Assembly (NCBI GenBank): GCA_964036045.1
Contig: OZ038380.1
Span: 69,982,186-70,046,185, forward strand
Direction of reading: 5' to 3'
DNA: 64,000 nt
DNA from: Eutreptiella sp. 'Long Island Sound 2002'
Lineage: Eukaryota > Euglenozoa > Euglenophyceae > Eutreptiales > Eutreptiaceae
Made by a program: the position numbers and the translations under genes. Every line of letters starts with the position of its first letter. Position 1 is the stretch's first letter. The notes under the pieces were generated by a model that was given only the letters and a program-made list of their open reading frames with translations, did not search any database and was not told where the DNA came from. Below are positions 46,555 to 56,830 of this stretch, one piece after another.

Positions 46555-47116
46555 ATCCCCGGGAACGTGTGTGAAACATAATGACGTTCAAAGGAATCAG
46601 AGTTTTTTAGCGTTTCAACGCTATTTTTCAAAACTTTCATCGTTCCTTTGACCAATTATGCAACCTAGTGCCGTGGCAGTTTTTTGTGATTGTTAATGGA
46701 TGCCCGTGTGTTTTTGGGCCGGTGGTGGTGTTTGTCACATTTTTCAATGGTTATAAAACTAGCAGAATTGTTTCAAAAAGTTTTTTGATTTTTTTTCATG
46801 TTTGAGGTTCCAAAATTGAACAACCTTCCCACCACATACACATACACACATGCAAAACACCACACCCTTTGACGACATGCACCCCCATTGTCACATGGAT
46901 GTCCTACGAGGACACCCCAAGGGGCTCCAGGTGTCCCTTAGAGTTCGCGGGACCGGGAGGACTCCCAAAGAGCTTGGGTGTGCCGGGCGTCTTGGGCGGA
47001 CCCCGTGGCGGGTTCCGCGGGCGCGGACCCATTGTCGGGCGCCGCGGGTGCGGCCGATGGCGGGCTCCGCGGTGGCCTTCTTCACTTTGGCGGTTGGGAG
47101 CTGGCTAGCCGCCTTG

Positions 47117-47943
47117 TCAACCTGTGTGTGTGTGGGGGGGGGGGGTGTTGCGTTGCTCCCCCCCCCCCCCTCCCCCTGTGGCCTTTTGCCACCGCGCCGT
47201 GGTGGTCGCCTCGGTGGCAAAGCTCAAAATTGACGCCACCTTGTGTGTCTCCCCGTTGCTAAACCGCATCCAATTTTGCCGCCCCTCCTTCACGTTCCCC
47301 AGTACCTTCCCCTTCTCCAGCCCCTGTGGGTACGGCACCCACACCGGTGGGCCTGCAGCTACCCCCCCCCCCTCCTTCCCCTCAACCCGCTGCCGCTTCC
47401 CCTCCCCGGTCCCCCTCCCTTCTACCTCCTTCTCTTTTCTCACCCCCCCCTCCTTGCGGTGCCCCCCCCCCCCCTTCCTCTGTGGCCTGCCCCTTGCGCT
47501 TGCCGGTTGCCGCCTTCTTATCCTTCGGCAGCTTGGGCGGGTCAGGGTTGACCTTTTGCACCTTGCTTGAGCTCGTGGTGCAGTTGGAGCTCGAAGAGGA
47601 AAAGGAGGGGCCGGGCTGGCGGGGCGGGCAACGGGCTCTTCTCCACCTTCACGGCGCCTGATGTCGGGGTCCCCTTGCCCGCGGGCGTGGAGGTCTTGCC
47701 GATCTCCTCCAGCGGCACCCACGGCTGCGGCGGCCTCCCCAACGTCGCCCAAAGCACGCTGAGCTGGCGGCCATGCTGCCATTCTTGGAGGCCGCGCAAG
47801 ACCTGGACGCCCGCGGTGGGCCGACTTAGGAGGAGGCGGAAGAGGCCGCCAATGCTGACCACGTCCTCGATGCCGCCGTCTGCCCCTTGGTACTCCACAC
47901 GAACGCCCGCCGCATGCAAGGGGTTCGTGTGGATGTCGCTGAT
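47117..47943 (-). pseudogene. Element 4 reading frame, second part (frameshifted)
   Basis: A splice acceptor TATTTCAG (47,944 and above, minus strand) opens the frame ISDIHTNPLHAAGVRVEYQG, then GGLFRLLLSRP and VLRGLQEWQHGR. After a frameshift near 47,600 a basic proline- and glycine-rich linker leads to VWVPYPQGLEKGKVLGNVKE and ETHKVASILSF. Element 2 has the same order of blocks and also an acceptor before its first block, so the exon structure is conserved too. The function is unknown; small barrel-like domains joined by disordered linkers are inferred. Confidence 0.62.
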
Positions 47944-48184
47944 CTGAAATAAATTGACAGCCAGGACAGGGAAAAACGTTCATTTTTGAATTTTTTAATT
48001 CTTGCTAGATCTTTCAAAACACCACAGTTCTGCCCAGGCCTGACTCTTTTTCAATTGGAATTTTCAATTTTGAACGTGCTACTGCAGGTCACCGACATTT
48101 AAATTGGCAGAATACGGGGCAGACCATAGTGGGGGGGGGGGCAGGCATACCCGTACTTCTTGGCTAGCAGGCGTGCCAGCAAGG

Positions 48185-48760
48185 CTATACCGCGCGGGCG
48201 CGGAACACGCCCTCCAGTTTGTGGGCCTCCTCCTCGACGGTGTCCGCCTCCCGGGGAAAGCAGCGCATAGTCTCGGGCCGCGTCAACCTTGTGCCGTGAT
48301 GGCGGCCCCCACACCTGTGGGCCTGGGCAGGGTGATACAACCTAGACCCGGTGAGCTTGACCCAATTTGGGACAAAGAACGCCTTCCGGTGTCGACGTTC
48401 GACGCGCCCCAGGCCATGCTGGGCCCATCGATGGTATAGGACCTTATACACCACTGAGCCCAAGACCCTCCGGATTGTCTTGATGCGCTTGCGCTCCAAC
48501 ACCTCCGAAGAGCCCGGCATTGCAAGCGGTGCGGCGGCCCGGTTGCCCACTGTCCACTGCCAGCCAACTTCCTCCTCGTACTTCACCAACACCCGGGTCC
48601 CAGGGGGCTTCACGTGCTAGATGGCACCTTGAAGCGAGCGCCGCAACACAAACTGGAGGGGGATTGGGGCGTTCTTGGGGCTGCGAAGCAGTGGGGCACC
48701 CACGGCAGGTGCCTCCTTGTGTAGAGCCGCAAGCGGCCACGGCACGGTGAGCGCCTTTGA
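48185..48760 (-). pseudogene. Element 4 reading frame, first part (in-frame stop)
   Basis: A frame from about 48,760 reads GLSKALTVPWPLAALHKEAP and APIPLQFVLRRSLQGAI, has a stop near 48,620, then continues HVKPPGTRVLVKYEEEVGWQ, VLGSVVYKVLYHRWAQHG and AFFVPNWVKLTG, stopping at 48,185. The middle has the look of a chromo- or Tudor-like fold, but no diagnostic motif was seen. It lies upstream of the 47,943 exon on the same strand. Confidence 0.45.
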
Positions 48761-48823
48761 GAGGCCGCTGGTGGGCACCACCTTGTGGACCTAGGTGCGT
48801 GGGGCCGCCCCGATGTCCTCCAC

Positions 48824-49284
48824 TCATCCCACTAATCCCAACCCCTGATCCACCTCCTCCTCCTTTACCTCAGCCTGAACCTCCTGTTTTACCTCTGCAC
48901 CTGCACCCCCTGCACCCATTGCGTGCTCTGTCTTCTCCCTCCTGTCCCCTTTTTCCCTCTTGTGGTTCTCCCTCTTCTCCTTCTTTGATTTCTTCTCCTT
49001 TTTCCCTCTCATCACCCCCGCCCCCCCGTTTCCGCGGCCCTTTCCGGCACGTGGGAAGAGGAGTTGCAAGGGGGCCGCCCTGGGGGGGGGGGGGGGGGGG
49101 CTGGAGGTGCAACTGCACCTGCTGCTGGTGGTGGTACTGGTTGTAGGACTGCTGGTGTTGCTGCTGCCGGTGGTGCTTCTTGAAGGGGTGCAAGGGTGCC
49201 CTGCATCATTTGCACCCGAAAAAGCATCTTCCAAATTGATGCTTCAAGAAAGAAAAATTCAAACTCCAATAGTTCTCGCGTCAA
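48824..49284 (-). other. Element 4 upstream low-complexity region
   Basis: Minus-strand frames are alanine-, proline- and serine-rich, then lysine- and glutamate-rich (KKEKKSKKEKRENHKREK). A G run lies at 49,081–49,100. It could be a disordered N-terminal exon of the element protein, or non-coding. Confidence 0.35.
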
Positions 49285-49931
49285 TGACGACTTTTTGTTT
49301 TACTTTTGAATATTCAACGTTCATATTTGAACGAAATTCCCTGCCCCCCCCCCCCCGCAGGCAATTATTGGCGGCCGAAAATCACAAAATACACACAAAT
49401 GCAAGCAAAAGCATACCATTTTCTAAAGTAGTTCTGCGTTGCTCTTGGCAATCATCGCCGCGACGGCGCTTTTGTCCATGCTGAAAAAATGCTGCAGGAG
49501 GTTGGGAGCGGGGCATGGGAATCGGAGGTGGGGGATGCACAACAGGTTCCATCAAATTACTTACGACACATGACGTCGTATTTGGGACCCCCCGGGTGTG
49601 CAGTGGCAGATCAAATTGTAAGAACCACCTCTCCCACAATTGCGCCACAGCCCGGGCCTTCCGGAGTGTGGGATGCACAACGGTATGCACGGGGCACAAA
49701 TACCAAAGGGTCATCAAACAAAACTCCCCGATAGCAAATGAAGCACACTAGGGTGTACCGTCGGGGGGGGGCACAACATGCTGTATGCTGTAACGTTAGC
49801 TTAGGAAAAAGCTTCAAAACAGAAAATTTAGTTCAAAAAATTGTTTGAACTTGAATGTTCAAAAACGAAAGTTTCAAAATTGAATGTTTGTTTTTTGAAC
49901 GTCATTATGTTTCAAACAGGTTCCCGGGGAT

Positions 49932-50892
49932 GGCGACAAAATTTGATTCTCAGGGTGGTCACTCACCAATTGAGAAGATGTGCCCTACTCAGGCATGTCG
50001 TGTATGTGGTGTCCAAATTGCAACCTAGAGCCCCGCCAACTAGAGTGCATTCGAATACGTTTGGTTGTGTTTAGGAGGCCACTCATGAAGCTTCCGTTTG
50101 ATGGGAGGATATGTGTGATCAAATGCATCGTGTGCGTTTCAAAGGATTATCTTGTGTGTGTGTGTGTGTGTCTCCGTGATTTTTGATAAGGTGGGCTTTT
50201 TGTCGATAGGTCTAATCGTGTTTGGCAGTTAAAAGAAGGGGGCTAATGGATTTTACATTTGGATAAATCATCTTGTGGATATTTGTTTGCCTGTGTTATG
50301 GGAAACAATCCATTGTTCTAACGGGGGTTTTGCCCATGAATTGTATTTGCTTTTTGATTTGACAATTTCTCATAGCATTCTTCATCGCTTTAGTAGCTCG
50401 GTAGAGCCTCGCCCCCCCCCCCCCACCCACTGTCTATTTGTGTACACATGGGACATATTGAGTAAACTCAGAGGGGCTGCAACCTATGGAGTCTGCTATT
50501 ACATTAAGGATTTGGTGCATTTTTGTTTGCATGTATTGTAGGAAAACCTTAAGACGATCAGTAATTTGTCATGTAGGTGTTGGCAACGAGGGCCGTTATT
50601 CTTCAACAACAATTTTGTATGCATTGACCAAGACTAGGACGCCTTTTGGTCCTCGTTGTCAATTTTGTAGGGTTTTCCAATGGTGGTTCACAACCCTTCA
50701 TCGCGCCCAACTTAAGAAGCAGGTGGTTAGAATTTCTTCTTGGGGACGTGGTGACCCGGAACTGTCATCTTAGTACCTCAAACTAAGTGCAAAGCACTTG
50801 AGCATCACTTGACGCCAGTTTTGTGTGATTTCAAGCTATCCAGCCCGTTTTATTGCCAATTTGGTGTCCGAAACCGACCATTTTCCTCCTGT
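49932..50892. other. No gene recognised
   Basis: Contains a GT run (about 50,153–50,171) and a C run (about 50,410). No coding evidence. Confidence 0.45.
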
Positions 50893-52706
50893 CTAAGAGA
50901 CTATTATGAGTTTGTCAAGTAGGATCCTCTTGACCCATATGTGGCTCCCCTCTACACTAAAGCAACTAAACCTTGCCAATGTCCCCCACTTTGCCACATA
51001 AGCATAGATATGGTCAATCCACATGTCGGTCCATAGTGTCCGGGTCCACCCGAGGGTAATGTGCTTGACCCCGATGGTGCGTTGACCCCGGAACAGCCGC
51101 AACTGTTCTTGCCCCCTTTAAGAAGTCCTCCTCCCATGCCGCCTTGCACATGCACGCAAAGGCCTCCCACCAGTCATGGCACACAGCCACCCGTTGCATT
51201 CCCCCCACCAAGTGTCCACTTATTTTCCCCTCCACTGTCTGCAACAAGGGAACCCATAACCGTGCGCTCAGAAAATGCACGGCGGCCCCCAACTCGAGGT
51301 TCATATGCGCTTTGGCGTTTGCTTTCTCAGCCCCGCGACGTTACGACTAGGACAGAGTCCCGTGCTAGTGTTGCCTAATGCATACGAAATAGTTGTGGAA
51401 GAAGAACGGTCTATTTGGGGACACTCACATGACACACTTGCCGCTTTCTTGACCGTTGTGCACGAACGACCTGCACAAGTGCTAAAAAACCGCTCACTTT
51501 CACCTCAAGATTGGCCATGCTATGGCACCACAGCATGGAACATGCCTCATTGCCCATCTTTTTCATGCCAATTGAAAATCGAATCACCCTTAAAGAGGAC
51601 TGGCCCTCATTGAAAACCCCCTTTTCGGCCGCATCATCCGGGCGGCCTACCGTGCGCTATTGACAACCCGCTGTACCAATCTTGCGGCGTTGTCCCTGCT
51701 CGTTCGCCCTTGTGCCATTGGCGCACCTACGGTGCCCGAGAACGCGGCGTTGCACACTCTCAAGGCGCCATGGGCACCGTAGTTGGTAATACGTCCTTCA
51801 GCCGGGATGTCGCGGAACACTCCCATAAAACTCATGGTCCTCTGGATTCCGGTGTGGGCAACCTCCGCACCGCCAAAGTGTCGAAGGAATCTCTGTCGTT
51901 TTTTCCGCAAAACTGGCACACCATCGCCCCGGGGGTTTGCTTTGCAAAGCCATCACCCCCAGCAAGCAACACATGTGCCTTGCCACCTGCCCGTAGGAAA
52001 AACAGACGGGCACACACCCCTTCATCATCGTGTGGCAGCTTTGCCGTTGCTGGAGCTCGTAGTTGTCCATCAAAGTCACATTTCTTCTGCTAGGCAAACA
52101 CCGTCCTCCACGTCTCCGCACCTTCAAACAACCACCAACCATCAAGGTTTGCGGGTCCACAACTAGGGGCACCTAGTGCACAATGTGCATATGCACGATT
52201 CCACCAATTGGTGCCATCTACACTAATGGTGACCCATGTGGAGTGGTGGGCGCGTGGTTGCAACACATGGGGGGTACGTACCGTCCGCGCCCCATACAAG
52301 AGGTCCACCCGCGTCCGTAGGTCACACATGATACCATGCATGGTGACGTCCCCCTCCGTCACCAAAATACCATGATTTGAAGGCTCATTAAGTTTGTTGA
52401 GCCATTGCACGACATCGGCCCATGATAGTGGGCTATCAAGGTTTGGGAGAAGGTACGGCATGTCCAGGCATGAGACTTGCATGCTATGCGTCCGTCATAC
52501 TACACGGAGGGGATCGCACTTGTAGTCCGGCCCACAGGCGGCCTGGTCACACCACCGGCGAGCACCAGCAGTATGCTCCCGTCTGTTTGGAGTTGTGCTT
52601 CATAGCGCTCCGCTAGCGAGGCAGCCACCACCGCCTCCAGGTCGCCCAGCCGTCGCTTCTTGTGACGGGCCAACGTGACTTGTGAAAATGGGCCATCAAC
52701 GGGCAT
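50893..52706 (-). pseudogene. Copy B ORF1, transposase-like protein (broken)
   Basis: It starts MPVDGPFSQVTLARHKKRRL and carries the same blocks as copy A: VTISVDGTNWWNRAYAHCAL, PGAMVCQFCG, LWTDMWIDHIYAYVAKWG and FSCFSVEGSHIWVKRIL. Disruptions: a stop and frameshift near 52,500, TAG at 52,090–52,092, frameshifts near 51,830, an insertion of about 270 bp at 51,345–51,615, and loss of the C terminus near 50,930. The VDGT, Cys-x2-Cys and VEGSH positions are conserved with copy A, which supports their importance. The products are clearly diverged, so this is an old pair rather than a recent duplication. Confidence 0.65.
51345..51615 (+). other. Insertion in copy B ORF1 with opposite-strand open frame
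   Basis: Copy A has no counterpart of this stretch. On the plus strand, opposite to ORF1, it is open and reads GQSPVLVLPNAYEIVVEEER then IWGHSHDTLAAFLTVVHERP, stopping near 51,613. It might be a captured fragment of another gene or exon. No terminal repeats were seen. It is too short to identify. Confidence 0.35.
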
Positions 52707-52769
52707 GATGGCAACACTATAGGACAAACACGGCCATTGTGGCATGAGGGAGGTCCTACCCACCCACAC

Positions 52770-53224
52770 ACTTCAATGAAAACCTATGGTATACCTGTAT
52801 GAATGTTTGGATCCACAACATGGTGTTTTTAGAGGGCACATGCATGTGGGTGGTGTTGCTCGGGTGGGTATGATTGCCTTTGCCTGCTCTCGGGGGGCGG
52901 GTGGAGGAAATTTTTTTGCATTCAGGGCTGCTGCCCAAATTTTTTCCCCGCGCATGGGGGCGGGGGGGGGCTTGTAGGTTCTTTTCGGAGGGGGGGGTTG
53001 ACGGCGTTTGTTGGCAAGAGGAGGTGAGCGAGTCTAGGGCTGGACATGCCACACTTCTTTTTTCCGGGCGGGGTGGGGGGATATCGGTTTGGGCGAGGGA
53101 CCCGACCCCGCAAATTTGTTTTCAATTTTTTGCGTAAATGGCACAGGCTGTGTGGCACGGTGGGTGGGGTCGACACCAGTGCCCATTTGCACCTCATAAG
53201 TTGGCCCCTAGAGTTGCTGCAAGT
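52770..53224. other. No gene recognised
   Basis: A G/C-rich linker upstream of copy B ORF1 with several G runs. No supported coding. Confidence 0.45.
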
Positions 53225-53385
53225 TGGCGGCAATTTCAGTGCAAGTTCACTACAAACTCACTGCGTTCCTATGCCTTCACTGAGGGTTCACTGAACGTTC
53301 ACTGAACAGGCAGTCAAGGCGTCACAGCTTGCAATGATCTTGCCGTGAACTTTGATTGAACTTTCACTTAAGGTTCAGTGCTGCT
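53225..53385. repeat. Palindromic iteron cluster, copy B centre
   Basis: TGAACGTTCA at 53,292–53,301 stands among many CACTGAAC, GTGAACTTT and AAGTTCACT elements. It occupies the same place between the two genes as the copy A central cluster. Confidence 0.8.
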
Positions 53386-53466
53386 TGATCTCTTCTTGTA
53401 GCCCTTTGGCCCACTCCCCTCATCCCACAAGCATGACGATGCCTCCCCTTTCAAAAATTCAAATTA

Positions 53467-53830
53467 CATGCCAGGGCCTACAATTCTAGAAGACGAGTCG
53501 AGTCCACTAAGAGCGGCCACCCGTTGTTTCAAAAAGACAAACCAACGGTCCATTCACTCGCCTCTCAGCCAAAGTGGATCTTTGACCTTGTGGGCCCACA
53601 TGACGAGATGGGTCCACTAGGGGGACCGCCCCCTCCTTCAAAAAGTCAAACTGCATGCCAGGGCCTACAAGCCCAGAAGACTAGGTGAGTCCACTAGGGA
53701 GGCCACCCCTTCTTTCAAACAAAGCATCGGTCCATTCACTGGCCTCTCAGCGAGACTGGATGCTGGGCCCTGTGGACCCACATGACGAGCCGATTCCACT
53801 AAGGGGGCCACCCCTTCTTTCAAACGGCTC
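53467..53830. repeat. 188-bp tandem repeat
   Basis: CATGCCAGGGCCTACAA occurs at 53,467 and 53,655. CGGTCCATTCACT, GCCTCTCAGC, GGACCCACATGACGAG and TCCACTA pieces follow in both, giving about two units. The copy B ORF2 frame runs into it. Confidence 0.8.
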
Positions 53831-53849
53831 CAATGCCGCCCTTCCTCTA

Positions 53850-55196
53850 CCTGTCCCAAGCCTTGCTGCTTTTCCAACATGTCAAGCGTGCTGAGGCCGA
53901 CCTGGCTGGCATCACCCAACTGTGGGTTTGTCCACTCAGGGTGTTGCGCTGCGGCAACACGGGATGACGTGTACCGTGCATCCGCCTGTGTGACACGGCC
54001 GACAAGCAATGTGGGGATGTTGGGCGGTTCCTCCAGCTTGAGATCGGGTAAGATGTGGTGCGGGCCATCTAGCAAACCACCTTCAACTGGCGCGCACAGT
54101 TATGTGCCCGGTCCAAACACTTAGTCACCAGGGAACCGTACTCCAGCAGGCCCGCCACCGGTAAATGTGCAGAATCACTGCAAATGCCTGCAATAGCGGA
54201 GGGACTGCCAACTCCTTGCCCAGCAACTGCAGGAGGGGACAAAGCAGTGCCCTCAGACTCCTTGTGCATCCCTTTTCTGCCTTTGCTCCGCAAAGCCACA
54301 TCTCGCTCCGCTTCCGCGATTGTGGCTTGGTGATCGACCGCAAGCAACGGGACTTGCAAGCCATCGGGTTGCTTGGCCGTCTCCTGCATTTGCTGTTCAA
54401 GGGCGGGTAGATGCGTAGGTGCCACTGTGTACTCGTCCCGCTCCTGCACAGCCTTCCCGTACGTGGTGAGAGGGACGGTGGATGGGGAGGTAGGGCCCTG
54501 GGTTGCCGCGTCTTCCATCCTCCTCCCTCCTTTGCCCTGGCTAACCCTGGAGGGTTTCTCCGCATTAGGCTTCTTCGCTGGTTTGCTCGTGTGCGGAGGG
54601 GGTTTTGCGGCATTCGGGGTGTGCGTGCTCTTCAGCCTGTGGGATGTGGACGACACATGGGAGTGTGTGTCCACGTTTGCATTGATTGCATCTCCGTTGT
54701 CCCCCCCAGCGGCGCTGTCGAACTCCGCCACGTGTGCGAGCATGGACTGCCATGCATCTGAAAAATGTTCGGGGGATTGCTCACCCCAACCTGCCACTGC
54801 CCGAAAGCATAGCAACCCTCCCCCCCAGCTGCAACATAGCCCCCCTCCTCGCAAGTGCAAGCTTGATTCACCACTGCTTGCTGGCAAGGCCGTATGCAAA
54901 GCCTCCTACGCCACTTCATCAATCTCGGCTGGAGGGGCCGCAATAGTGTGCCCCATCGATGCGGCAACCCAAGGGGATCTGTGTCATCACCTTCATGCAA
55001 GGGGTTGTTTGTCCCTGGACAGACACAGTCCAATACCACCTCTCGGTGATTCATGCTGCAGGCCCTTGACCATTGTCCAACGCCTGCGGAAATACGCCGG
55101 GGCGGCCTGCTTGTTCAGTTAAACAATGTGGCAAGCAGCGGTGAAGCCGCCTTGCGGTGTCCCCCATTCTGTGTCGCAGACTTGCGGCATAGGCAT
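53850..55196 (-). pseudogene. Copy B ORF2, beta-rich plus coiled-coil protein (broken)
   Basis: It starts MPMPQVCDTEWG at 55,196 and has an in-frame TAA near 55,120 where copy A reads IALVNKQ (here HIV-stop-LNKQ). Conserved blocks follow: ERWYW, then SDAWQSMLAHVAEF (copy A SEAWPAMCGHVATF), a lysine- and proline-rich linker, STVPLTTYGKAVQERDEY (copy A TVPMTVYREACRDRDYF), VAGLLEYGSLVTKCLDRAH and, after a frameshift near 54,070, ADARYTSSRVAAAQHPEW. Block order and spacing match copy A, so this is a real protein family of the element, though neither copy is intact. Confidence 0.6.
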
Positions 55197-55454
55197 AGGC
55201 ACCAGTGCCAGGTCGGCTAGCGGCGAAAACCCGAGCTACAGCCGGCGCGGCACTAGGGGCGGGGCCAGTTGTCCAGCGTGCGCTGCCTGCGCAGCTGCTA
55301 GCAGCGCCTTAGCTGATGCCCCCCCGCCCCCCCTCCTCTAAGGTCACCCCCGGTGGGTGTCATGTTTGGCTGCTGGAGTGCGATGATCTGTTCTCCGTCA
55401 CCTCAATCATAGGCTCGTGAAGGTGGAACACCGCCTACGGGAAGAGATCAAAGA

Positions 55455-55545
55455 GCAGTGAACGTTCAGTGAACGTTCAATGCAAGTTCATTGCAAGCTG
55501 TGGCGCCTACACTGAGCGTTCAGCGAACGTGTAGTGACACCCGCG
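55455..55545. repeat. Palindromic iteron cluster, copy B right
   Basis: TGAACGTTCA at 55,459–55,468 and 55,470–55,479, a hybrid TGAGCGTTCA at 55,513–55,522, and TTGCAAG / CTTGCAA-type pieces. Confidence 0.82.
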
Positions 55546-56830
55546 GTCATTATGATAGACAAAAAGAGCCCAATGACAAAAAGGAGGATATGAATGTGCG
55601 GCAAGAGAGTGAATATATAGGGAGGGGAAAGGGTTGCGAAAGGGATGGGGCTCCGATCGTGTGCGTTATGTATGTATTTCGCCTTTAGTAACCTTTCACT
55701 CACCTTGCAGTCAATTAGCTTTTAATGAGCTTGCTATGAACTTGCAATTAGCCTTTGTTGGCGACGGTGAAGGGAAGGCGAAGTGAAGGTGAAGTGGCGA
55801 ATTCGACTTTTCTGAAAGAGTACCCTCGCGCTACAACCTTGACCGAACATCAATGTGAACCACCTTCAGACACTACTAACCTTTGTCTAGCATGCAACAC
55901 ACACAAGAGTGAAACCCTCAAAGTACCCACGACTTACCCCCACGAGGGGGGAGGGGGTAACCCCCCCTTTTTTTCCGTTGTAGGCTTCTAGCGCCATCTA
56001 GCGTGGACCAAAATTGGGTCTTCTAGGATGTACCAAGAGCTTTCCAGACGGGCACATGCACTGGCGGCTTTTGGGTTGAGGATATGGATACCAAGCGGCC
56101 CGTTTTTATTTGGGGACATCGAATGTCCCCTTCATGGTTGGATATATGGACTGGCATCCCTGTCCAGTTTGGGATATGCACTAGCCTACGTGTACAAGGG
56201 CCATCGCCTTGAACTCTCAGGACCCTCCTCATTAAAATGGACTAAAAATGAGCATTTTTGAACCCCAAATTGGCCATCAGACACACTCCACTTCTTTTGA
56301 GAGACACAAATTGGCTCTACGGTTTTGAGCAAAGGTGTCTCCGAAAAGACTTTGTTCGTCTGCTGATTGCTTATTGCTGCTTGCCACTTGCGATACACTT
56401 ACGATTGCACGAAATGCACCCAGATGGATCGGTTCAAGAATGCCACCGCTAGGTACCTACGGTTCACTGGTGGATATGTGGAATTTTGAAGTAATTTTGC
56501 TCTCAAGGTCGCCAAAGGCAAAGTCATGCATTGTGTTATCTTTGTGGACCCTTCTATCCATACTCGGGGGACCATGCTTTGTTTTTGACAATTTCACTGT
56601 TTTCACCTAAATTTGGAGGGGCAAAAAACTTCGTTCTAGCGGCGTTCTAAAATGTCGCTAGAACCCTTCTCTAGAACGACGCTACAACAACATAAATTAA
56701 TGCTCCGCAACTCATCAAAAAAAAAAGCTGGCCCGGCTACCATTGCGAGCCGTGGTCAATCACAGGGTCGCGATGCTCGACCCGACTCACGGCGCGCTGG
56801 TTTTGCCTCCCCCAGCCCCGGTTAGCCCGG
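55546..56830. other. No gene recognised
   Basis: A perfect inverted repeat GTTCTAGCG / CGCTAGAAC lies at 56,633–56,641 and 56,656–56,664. Other open frames are short and without domains. Confidence 0.45.

Larger units (their letters stand above)
46555..49931 (-). mobile_element. Inverted-repeat element 4, 3.4 kb
   Basis: Imperfect terminal inverted repeats of about 40 bp: the left end ATCCCCGGGAACGTGTGTGA continues AACATAATGACGTTCAAA; the right end in reverse complement reads ATCCCCGGGAACCTGTTTGA and continues identically. Next to them lie TTCAAAA-rich subterminal sequences. Minus-strand protein remnants inside are related to element 2 (25,349–28,796), although the ends differ entirely. No target duplication is evident. 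Confidence 0.78.
50893..55545 (-). mobile_element. Two-gene palindrome-flanked element, copy B
   Basis: The gene order matches copy A: ORF2 (55,196–about 53,850), an iteron cluster (53,225–53,385), then ORF1 (52,706–50,893), with another cluster at the right end (55,455–55,545). Its palindromes are TGAACGTTCA rather than TGAGCGCTCA. No iteron cluster is seen on the left and ORF1 loses its last ~40 residues, so the left end is truncated. Both genes are damaged by frameshifts, stops and an insertion. Confidence 0.7.
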
